Positions 7,712 through 12,582 of a stretch of DNA of 12,582 nt are shown here, in pieces (the stretch's first letter is position 1; every line of letters begins with the position of its first letter). The position numbers and the translations under genes are program-made. The notes under the pieces are model-generated. The model did not search any database. It had not been told where the DNA came from and saw only the letters and a program-made list of their open reading frames with translations. Origin of the DNA: a candidate division LCP-89 bacterium. GTDB lineage: Bacteria > Electryoneota > B3-LCP. The stretch spans positions 1-12,582 of the forward strand of contig JALGZU010000049.1 of NCBI GenBank assembly GCA_025774735.1. The letters run 5' to 3'.

Positions 7712-7819
7712 GTTGTTCCTGATTAATTATTGTTAAATTTATTAATTAAGTTCTTTATCTTCTTATTTGCCCGTTGCATCCGGTCCTGGCTTTAGCCGAG
7801 ACTTGACGCGACTGAAATG

Positions 7820-9739
7820 CTATCCTTTCCCTTTTGCGAATGCCAGTGCTCCACCCGCCCTGATGATTTCGATTTCGCGTTCGTTTAACGGATGGACCAC
7901 CGGAATTTCGGCGCTTTTGCTGGAATTGATCACGGTCAGCTTGCCCGAATCGAGTTCCGCCATGGACAATTCGAGCTCGTCGTCAGGATCGATTCTTTCG
8001 TAATCCGCTTCGTCTTCAAAGGTCAGGGGCAGGATGCCGAAGTTGATCAGGTTGGCCAGGTGGATGCGGGCGAACGATTTCACCAGCACGGCTTTCAAAC
8101 CCAGGTACATCGGCGCCAGAGCCGCATGCTCCCGGGACGATCCCTGTCCGTAGTTGTGGCCGCCCACCACGAAGCCGCCCCCGGCCTCTCTGGCGCGTGC
8201 CGGGAACGTCGCATCCACCATCGCGAAGACGTGCTCAGAAATCGCCGGGATGTTCGACCGAAGCGGCAAAATCTTGGATCCCGCTGGCATGATATGATCC
8301 GTGGTGATGTTATCTTCGACCTTCAGCAGTACTGGTCCGGCAATTTTGTCGGGCAGAGGTTCCTTCATCGGCAGCGGTTTGATGTTCGGTCCGCGGATGA
8401 TTTCCACCGTCTCGGGCTTATCGGACGGAGGGATAATCATGGAGTCGTCCACCAGGAACTGCTCGGGCAGGGTGATCTCGGTGGGTTCAATGCCCAGTTC
8501 GCGTGGATCGGTGATCTCACCCGTGACCGCGCAGGCCACTGCCGTCTCCGGTGAGGTGAGATAGGCTTGACCGCTCTTCGTTCCGGTGCGACCCAGGAAG
8601 TTGCGGTTGAATGTCCGCACCGTCACCCCGTCGGTTGGAGGTGAGAAACCCATACCGATGCAGGCTCCGCAGGAACTTTCGAGGATGCGCACACCCGCCT
8701 CCACGATTGGAATCATGGCGCTGTTGTGCAGGATCTCGTTCATCACCTGTCGGCTTCCGGGCGAGAGGCCAGCCGACAGCCCCTCATGAACCTTGCGATC
8801 CTTCAGCATGTACGCCATGATCATCAGGTCGCGGTAGCTGCTGTTCGTACAGCTCCCGAAACCGACCTGGTCAACCTTCAGCCCGGCGATCTCGCTTACT
8901 TTGACCACGTTGTCCGGCATGTGCGGTTGGGCGACCATCGGTTCGAGACTGTCCAGGTCGATGTGCAGCTCCTCATCGTAGCTGCACCCCGGATCGGGCG
9001 CTAATTCCATCCAGACGGATTCACGCATCTGCGCCTTGAGATAATGGAGGGTTCTCTCGTCGGATGGGAAGACGCTGGTGGTGGCTCCCAGTTCGGCTCC
9101 CATGTTGGTGATGGTGGCGCGATCCGGGACGTCCAGGTTGGCGACGCCCTCTCCATAATACTCCATCACCTTGCCAACACCACCCTTGACGGTCAGTTGG
9201 CGCAGGACCTCCAGAATAACGTCCTTGCCGCTGACGAAGGGCTGCAATTTTCCCGTCAGCCTGATGCCCACCACTCTGGGCATGCGCAGGTTGAAGGGCT
9301 GTCCGCCCATGGCTAGAGCCACGTCCAGGCCGCCGGCGCCCATGGCGATCATGCCGATGCCGCCGCCGGTGGGAGTGTGGCTGTCGGATCCCAGCAGGGT
9401 CTTGCCCGGAGCCCCGAAGCGTTCCAGGTGAACCTGGTGACAGATGCCGTTGCCAGGCCGCGAGAAGTAGACGCCGTATTTCGATGCAATGCTCTGAAGG
9501 AAGCGGTGGTCATCGGCATTCTCGAAACCCGACTGGAGCATGTTGTGATCCACGTAGGAGACCGATAGTTCTGTACGTACTTTGGGGATCCCCAGTGCCT
9601 CGAACTGGAGGTACGCCATGGTCCCCGTCGCATCCTGGGTCAGCGTTTGATCTATGCGGATGGCGATCGGTGAACCCGCAGACGTTTCGCCCGATACCAG
9701 ATGTTCCTTGATAATTTTTTGTGTTATATTCAAGTTCAT
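7820..9739 (-). CDS. acn: Aconitate hydratase (Aquifex-type, about 640 residues)
   Basis: The enzyme interconverts citrate and isocitrate in the TCA cycle with a [4Fe-4S] cluster. The three cluster cysteines are Cys297 in GFGSCTNSS and Cys357 and Cys360 in ESSCGACIGMG. Other family motifs are GSDSHTPTGGGIGM (117-130), NRNFLGRTG (378-386), DHIMPAG (481-487) and, in the C-terminal swivel domain, YGQGSSREHAALAP (530-543). The 639-residue length is much shorter than AcnA or AcnB (about 860-890) and fits the shorter class found in Aquifex, deltaproteobacteria and related lineages. The mature cluster and residue pattern look intact. The start is ATG 9739, with AAGG about 10 nt upstream. It lies upstream of icd on the same strand, so the pair may be partly co-transcribed, although icd seems to have its own control region. 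Confidence 0.94.
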   Translation of the reverse strand: MNLNITQKIIKEHLVSGETSAGSPIAIRIDQTLTQDATGTMAYLQFEALGIPKVRTELSVSYVDHNMLQSGFENADDHRFLQSIASKYGVYFSRPGNGICHQVHLERFGAPGKTLLGSDSHTPTGGGIGMIAMGAGGLDVALAMGGQPFNLRMPRVVGIRLTGKLQPFVSGKDVILEVLRQLTVKGGVGKVMEYYGEGVANLDVPDRATITNMGAELGATTSVFPSDERTLHYLKAQMRESVWMELAPDPGCSYDEELHIDLDSLEPMVAQPHMPDNVVKVSEIAGLKVDQVGFGSCTNSSYRDLMIMAYMLKDRKVHEGLSAGLSPGSRQVMNEILHNSAMIPIVEAGVRILESSCGACIGMGFSPPTDGVTVRTFNRNFLGRTGTKSGQAYLTSPETAVACAVTGEITDPRELGIEPTEITLPEQFLVDDSMIIPPSDKPETVEIIRGPNIKPLPMKEPLPDKIAGPVLLKVEDNITTDHIMPAGSKILPLRSNIPAISEHVFAMVDATFPARAREAGGGFVVGGHNYGQGSSREHAALAPMYLGLKAVLVKSFARIHLANLINFGILPLTFEDEADYERIDPDDELELSMAELDSGKLTVINSSKSAEIPVVHPLNEREIEIIRAGGALAFAKGKG

Positions 9740-9763
9740 GATAATATTACCTTTACGATATAT

Positions 9764-9837
9764 TTCGCGAACTTATGAAATGTACGGAATATTTTTAAAA
9801 AATGCAACTTAAAAGGGTGATTTCGCGTAAAAGCGAA
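9764..9837. promoter_or_regulatory. Paired TTCGC/GCGAA inverted repeats upstream of acn
   Basis: The acn upstream region contains the 8-bp palindrome TTCGCGAA (9764-9771) and, about 50 nt further out, TTCGC (9822-9826) and GCGAA (9833-9837) separated by 6 nt. Both share the same arms and could be binding sites for one regulator, or the outer pair could form a short hairpin. A possible -35/-10 pair of poor match (TTGCAT, 17 nt, TACATT on the minus strand) lies between them. Nothing else recognisable occupies the 171-nt gap 9740-9910. Confidence 0.25.
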
Positions 9838-9910
9838 TTCCCGTATAGAGAAATCCGCTTGCGAGAAGTGCTGAAATTACCGGAGAGAATGGGAACGCGA
9901 AGGTGTGATA

Positions 9911-10786
9911 CTAAAACTGGGGTTCACCCCCGATTTCGGCTGCGGGCGCGTACATGTCGACGTCAGAATCGTTGATCAAAAAACCCCATTTGCGGAAGAT
10001 AAACCGGCAGCGGTCCGTCTTCAGGTAATTCATGAAACGGTCCGCGGTGATGGGATCTACCGGTTTAGCTGAACGAATCGAACTGATCACGGCCACCCGG
10101 GGAATCTCGTTCGGCATGAGCAGAACGACGTCGAAACTCTCCGGGTTCCAATTGTAGGCCATCGACCAGCAGATGGCCGCGTCCAGCTCCCCTTTGGCTA
10201 CGAGTTCAGCTAAGTCAAGAGCCGTGGGACCGGTCTGGACCAGGTGATTGATTTTATCATAGATAAGATTTTTTTTCAGCAGTTCAATACTGAAGTGGCC
10301 CAGCAGGTCGGTGCGGCTGTCGGCAATTCCGAAGCGCAGCGGGTTCAAAGTCAGGTCTGCAAGAGTGGAGATCAGGCTCGGGTTGGTGCGCGAGAGGATC
10401 ATGCTCGGGACAGCATAAGCCAGCGTAACCGCTTCACTGCTGTCGGCAACGTCCATTTCACGGGCTATTGCTACGTAATGATCGTTGAGGAAAATGAACG
10501 CATCGACGCTGTCAGCCGAGCCGTGGGTGAGGACGTGCGAACTTGTGGAAAAATTGAAATGGATCGTTGTCGAAGTTAGGAAATGGTAGTCTTGAGCCAC
10601 CTCGAGAAGGGTTGGTTTCAAGATAGCGTCGGCTCTGATGTATAGATTCTGGTTGCCGGTTTTAACTTTTTTATCCGCCTCCTGAGTGCAAGCGTAAAAG
10701 CCGGACGCAGCCGCCAGCAGAATCGCAATACAGTAGAGCCGAAGACCACGAAATAGTATCGTTTTCCTCATATCGTGAGTAAACAC
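9911..10786 (-). CDS. ModA-like periplasmic solute-binding lipoprotein, orphan
   Basis: This is a predicted periplasmic binding protein of the molybdate-binding (ModA-type) superfamily, 291 residues from a GTG start. An N-terminal hydrophobic segment (about 15-30) ends in SGFYAC, a plausible but imperfect lipobox with Cys33. Family-like features are the strand NLYIRADAILKPTLLEVAQD, the FNFSTSSHVL segment (78-87), ADSVDAFIF (91-99, where ModA has its 'PADVF' element), LAELVAKGELDAAICW (192-207) and the C-terminal FRKWGF (264-269). The usual first oxyanion-binding Ser region reads ADAILK and so looks altered, and the ligand may not be molybdate. No modB or modC neighbour is present: acn lies downstream and a barrel gene upstream. 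GTG 10786 is preferred because GGAG lies 6 nt before it; ATG 10771 would give a shorter signal peptide. Confidence 0.72.
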   Translation of the reverse strand: MFTHDMRKTILFRGLRLYCIAILLAAASGFYACTQEADKKVKTGNQNLYIRADAILKPTLLEVAQDYHFLTSTTIHFNFSTSSHVLTHGSADSVDAFIFLNDHYVAIAREMDVADSSEAVTLAYAVPSMILSRTNPSLISTLADLTLNPLRFGIADSRTDLLGHFSIELLKKNLIYDKINHLVQTGPTALDLAELVAKGELDAAICWSMAYNWNPESFDVVLLMPNEIPRVAVISSIRSAKPVDPITADRFMNYLKTDRCRFIFRKWGFLINDSDVDMYAPAAEIGGEPQF

Positions 10787-10792
10787 CCTTAG

Positions 10793-10796
10793 CTCC
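10793..10796 (-). promoter_or_regulatory. Ribosome-binding site that favours the GTG start
   Basis: GGAG on the minus strand (CTCC at 10793-10796) is 6 nt from the GTG at 10786-10784. The nearest purine-rich match to the alternative ATG at 10771 (AAGGG) is about 14 nt away, too far to be optimal. Confidence 0.5.
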
Positions 10797-10837
10797 GGTT
10801 ACAGACGCGTGATAACATTCGATGTTTATAATCACTT

Positions 10838-10843
10838 AATATA
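10838..10843 (-). promoter_or_regulatory. Weak candidate -10 box for the ModA-like gene
   Basis: TATATT on the minus strand (5 of 6 consensus) lies in the AT-rich stretch 10815-10885. Only a poor -35 (TTTATC) is found 17 nt upstream. The rest of 10787-10982 contains a small hairpin, GCTGA (10957-10961) and TCAGC (10965-10969), and no gene that I can support. Confidence 0.2.
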
Positions 10844-10982
10844 CAAAAGTTATACTGAAAGATAAAGAAAAATTTACAATAATTCAAAGGGATATCGCCA
10901 CATTTCGGGGTGATCGCAAATTCTCTGGCCGTACTCTCAGGCTGTAACCGTTCTACGCTGAGCTTCAGCCTTTCAATGAAAA

Positions 10983-11011
10983 CCCCCGAACCTCGAGAAG
11001 AGGTCCGGGGG
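10983..11011 (-). terminator. Rho-independent terminator of the outer-membrane barrel gene
   Basis: On the minus strand the arms CCCCCGGACCTC and GAGGTTCGGGGG enclose the loop TTCTC and are followed by TTTTC. The single mismatch in the DNA palindrome becomes a G-U wobble in this RNA orientation, giving a continuous 12-bp stem. In the other orientation it is an A-C mismatch without a U-run, so the element works for the minus-strand barrel gene, whose stop is at 11080. Confidence 0.85.
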
Positions 11012-11032
11012 ACTCAATTCTATGCGCTAACT

Positions 11033-11062
11033 ACCGTGAGCTGCTCCACAGCAGCTATCGGT
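11033..11062 (-). repeat. Additional 3'-UTR hairpin after the barrel gene
   Basis: The arms AGCTGCT (11039-11045) and AGCAGCT (11050-11056) surround the loop CCAC, and outer arms ACCG (11033-11036) and CGGT (11059-11062) extend the stem across a 2-by-2 internal loop. It lies between the stop codon and the terminator hairpin, so the mRNA would end in two stable hairpins. This could protect the 3' end. Confidence 0.5.
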
Positions 11063-11079
11063 GATGTTCCCAACGGACG

Positions 11080-12228
11080 TTAGTCTCCGAAGGTGTAGGT
11101 CAGAGAAACGCGGTTGGCCAGTGTGCCTGTGTAACCGGATACGAAGTTCGGGCCCTTCTGCACGAAGCCGGGATCGACTTCGAGGTCCAGGGTCAGGTTG
11201 CCGAAGTAGAGGCCGGTTCCCAGGTATGTGGATGTCTCAGCATAGCCGAACTTCTCGTCGATGTCCTCGGTGAGGCCCATGGTGTACATGTGCCAGTACT
11301 TCTTGGCGCCGACGCGGACGTCCCACCAGTTGGTGACGCTGCCTTCGAGACCCAGTCGGAAGTAGGGCAGGATGAAGTCAGAATGGCTGATTTCGGCTTC
11401 AGTGCCGGCCATGGTGACTGTCCAGGTTTCAGTCATGTACATGAAACCGAAGTCGCCGACGCAGAGGATGTCATCGTCCGGCTGCAGGTTCATACCCCAG
11501 CCCAGATCGAATCCCATGGTGGTGACTTTATCACCGTTGTCACCGGACTCATCCGTCCAGCCTTCGACGTCATACATAAAGGCGGCATGCGGAACGCCGG
11601 TGTAATCGCCACCGAAATCCATCCAGTAGCGGCCGCCGATCCCGAACCACATGTTGCCGTCGGGCTCAGTGACCGTATTGCCGTCGATGTCTTCATTCGT
11701 CCAGGTAGCGTATCCGAAGCCTGCCGCCAGATCGAAATTCTCGTTCAGCGTCAAACCGAGGGCCAGGTCGATCATCATGTTGCTCATGGCTCTCTGATCG
11801 GTGTCATCGCCGTCGATTGACCAGGAATCGCCATAGAAACCCAGGCTGGCGCCGAAGAGGTTGTCTCCCATCGGCGTGCCGAAGAACAGGTTGATCTTGT
11901 GATCGACGCCGGCATTCCCGCCCATGGGATCCATCACGTTCGGATTGTACATCCCCATTTCATTCAGCGTGGAAAGGTAAGCCCCCAGAACCATGCCGTT
12001 ATCACCGACGGCATAGTGCATCCCCAAGGACTCGAAATTCATACTCGCAAATTCGCCGATGGCCATGTCGGGATACATGTTGATGGTGGATGGGTAAAGC
12101 CAGATGTTGGCATCGTCCTTGACGATGTTGTTGGCGTCACCCATGGTCATGACTCTGGTATTGGTCGCGTAGCCCGCCAGGGCAAAAACCAAGACCAGGA
12201 CCAGCGCGCTCAGAACGAGTTTCTTCAT
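11080..12228 (-). CDS. Outer-membrane beta-barrel protein, OmpP1/FadL/PorV-like N-terminus
   Basis: The 382 residues start with a clear signal peptide (MKKLVLSALVLVLVFALAGYA, predicted cleavage after Ala21). The mature protein is acidic, rich in Gly, Asp and aromatic residues, and shows alternating amphipathic strands typical of a barrel, ending in RVSLTYTFGD. The first mature segment, TRVMTMGDANNIVKDDANIW (23-42) followed by LYPSTI, lines up with the family pattern 'RALGMGGAFVAVADDATALFWNPAGL', but the usual NPAG is YPST. By hand count it holds about 25 Met and 11 Trp but only about seven Lys in the mature part. GGAGG (CCTCC at 12234-12238) is 5 nt before the ATG. It is a single-gene unit with its own strong promoter, long leader and terminator, which suggests high expression. 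Transport function and ligand are unknown. Confidence 0.78.
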   Translation of the reverse strand: MKKLVLSALVLVLVFALAGYATNTRVMTMGDANNIVKDDANIWLYPSTINMYPDMAIGEFASMNFESLGMHYAVGDNGMVLGAYLSTLNEMGMYNPNVMDPMGGNAGVDHKINLFFGTPMGDNLFGASLGFYGDSWSIDGDDTDQRAMSNMMIDLALGLTLNENFDLAAGFGYATWTNEDIDGNTVTEPDGNMWFGIGGRYWMDFGGDYTGVPHAAFMYDVEGWTDESGDNGDKVTTMGFDLGWGMNLQPDDDILCVGDFGFMYMTETWTVTMAGTEAEISHSDFILPYFRLGLEGSVTNWWDVRVGAKKYWHMYTMGLTEDIDEKFGYAETSTYLGTGLYFGNLTLDLEVDPGFVQKGPNFVSGYTGTLANRVSLTYTFGD

Positions 12229-12528
12229 GTGAACCTCCAGTTTGGTATTATTATTGTTCAGGTTTTCAAAGCCTTTGACAAAGTGCCTTATCGTCGTTTT
12301 GTGTTTACCTCAGTCTTTTGTAAATCGCCACAGTTACCGAATGTCCCCCCAACCTCAGGAAAATGTTTAATAAACTTTTTGGAAACTGCAATACCCCCCC
12401 TCACAATAGGGTTCTCCTTGCAAATGTATGTATCGCGCTTGGATTCGCAGCTTCCGGTCTGTTCTGATAACTGGTATCCAGCGGGCTCTACGTGCCTTAA
12501 AAACGGTAACTTATAAAATTTGGCACAA
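12229..12528 (-). promoter_or_regulatory. Long 5' leader of the barrel gene (about 290 nt)
   Basis: Between the predicted transcription start near 12522 and the ATG lies a leader of about 290 nt with no supportable gene. It holds two homopolymer tracts (C7 at 12394-12400 and C6 at 12345-12350, read as G-runs in the RNA), direct repeats GTGCCTTA (12283-12290 and 12492-12499) and ACCTCAG (12307-12313 and 12352-12358), and a possible long-range pair AGTTACCG (12332-12339) with CGGTAACT (12504-12511). It could be a structured regulatory leader. I could not match it to a known riboswitch class by eye, and single 8-nt repeats can arise by chance. Confidence 0.4.
12266..12283. repeat. Alternating CAAAG/CTTTG half-site array
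   Basis: CAAAG (12267-12271), CTTTG (12273-12277) and CAAAG (12279-12283) alternate in orientation at exact 6-bp intervals. This makes two overlapping perfect palindromes, TCAAAGCCTTTGA (12266-12278) and CTTTGACAAAG (12273-12283). They lie about 40-55 nt before the barrel gene start. This looks like a protein-binding site or two mutually exclusive RNA pairings. Confidence 0.4.
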
Positions 12529-12557
12529 AATATAGCAAAGAAATAGAAATGAGTCAA
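12529..12557 (-). promoter_or_regulatory. Near-consensus sigma70-type promoter for the barrel gene
   Basis: On the minus strand TTGACT (12552-12557) and TATATT (12529-12534) are separated by exactly 17 nt. Each box matches 5 of 6 consensus positions. This is the best promoter in the window and fits an abundant outer-membrane protein. Confidence 0.65.
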
Positions 12558-12582
12558 GGTAAAAGATGAAAATTCAAGATAC

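Noticed and set aside
7892..8554. Plus-strand open frame of 220 codons opposite acn
   Set aside because: Antisense shadow of aconitase; the sequence looks like low-complexity reverse translation rather than a protein family.
11290..11820. Plus-strand open frame of 176 codons opposite the barrel gene
   Set aside because: Antisense of a gene with clear signal peptide, Shine-Dalgarno, promoter and terminator.
12255..12270. TPP-riboswitch-like 'ACCTGAACAATAATAATACC' resemblance in the barrel leader
   Set aside because: Only a short stretch resembles the TPP consensus; the partner CTGAGA/ACCC elements are not in the right arrangement and the gene is not a thiamin gene.
12332..12511. Long-range 8-nt inverted pair in the barrel leader as proof of structure
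   Set aside because: An 8-nt complementary pair in about 290 nt is expected by chance at a rate near one half, so alone it proves nothing.
12288..12557. Minus-strand open frame of 89 codons upstream of the barrel gene
   Set aside because: Its ATG lies in the -35 box of the strong promoter, so it would not be on the transcript; no Shine-Dalgarno and no family resemblance.

Overview
The window comes from a Gram-negative bacterium of moderately high GC. The evidence for an outer membrane is a signal-peptide beta-barrel protein and a lipoprotein-type solute-binding protein. It encodes glycogen synthesis (GlgC), proline oxidation and the oxidative branch of the TCA cycle. The aconitase is of the roughly 640-residue 'Aquifex type' and the isocitrate dehydrogenase is of the long, cyanobacterial-like form. 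With a GldA/GldF/GldG-type ABC exporter module and an unusual OmpP1/FadL/PorV-like barrel, this fits an FCB-group lineage, a deltaproteobacterium or a related candidate phylum. That placement is inference; the window holds no rRNA or tRNA.

Layout: (1) 1-604, minus strand: the N-terminal part of glgC, running off the left edge. (2) 605-858: a divergent intergenic region with candidate promoters and a 12-codon micro-ORF that has a strong Shine-Dalgarno. (3) 859-1758, plus: monofunctional proline dehydrogenase. (4) 1893-6181, plus: a four-gene operon of ABC-2 ATPase, permease, GldG-family auxiliary protein and DUF4340 protein, ending in a strong bidirectional terminator at 6211-6240. (5) 6269-9739, minus: icd preceded by acn, which together convert citrate to 2-oxoglutarate, with a perfect 17-bp palindrome just before icd. 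(6) 9911-10786, minus: an orphan ModA-like solute-binding lipoprotein. (7) 11080-12228, minus: an acidic, methionine-rich outer-membrane barrel protein. It has a near-consensus promoter, a leader of about 290 nt and a terminator at 10983-11011.

How the genes fit together: proline dehydrogenase feeds proline carbon toward glutamate and 2-oxoglutarate, and acn and icd make 2-oxoglutarate from citrate, so much of the window is central carbon and nitrogen metabolism. The ABC/GldG/DUF4340 module is a separate transcription unit with a conserved gene order, and what it exports is not known. The strongest under-described signals are the icd palindrome, the long structured leader of the barrel gene, the gldF-gldG spacer hairpins and the barrel protein itself. 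I found no CRISPR array, transposon, prophage or clear defence system.
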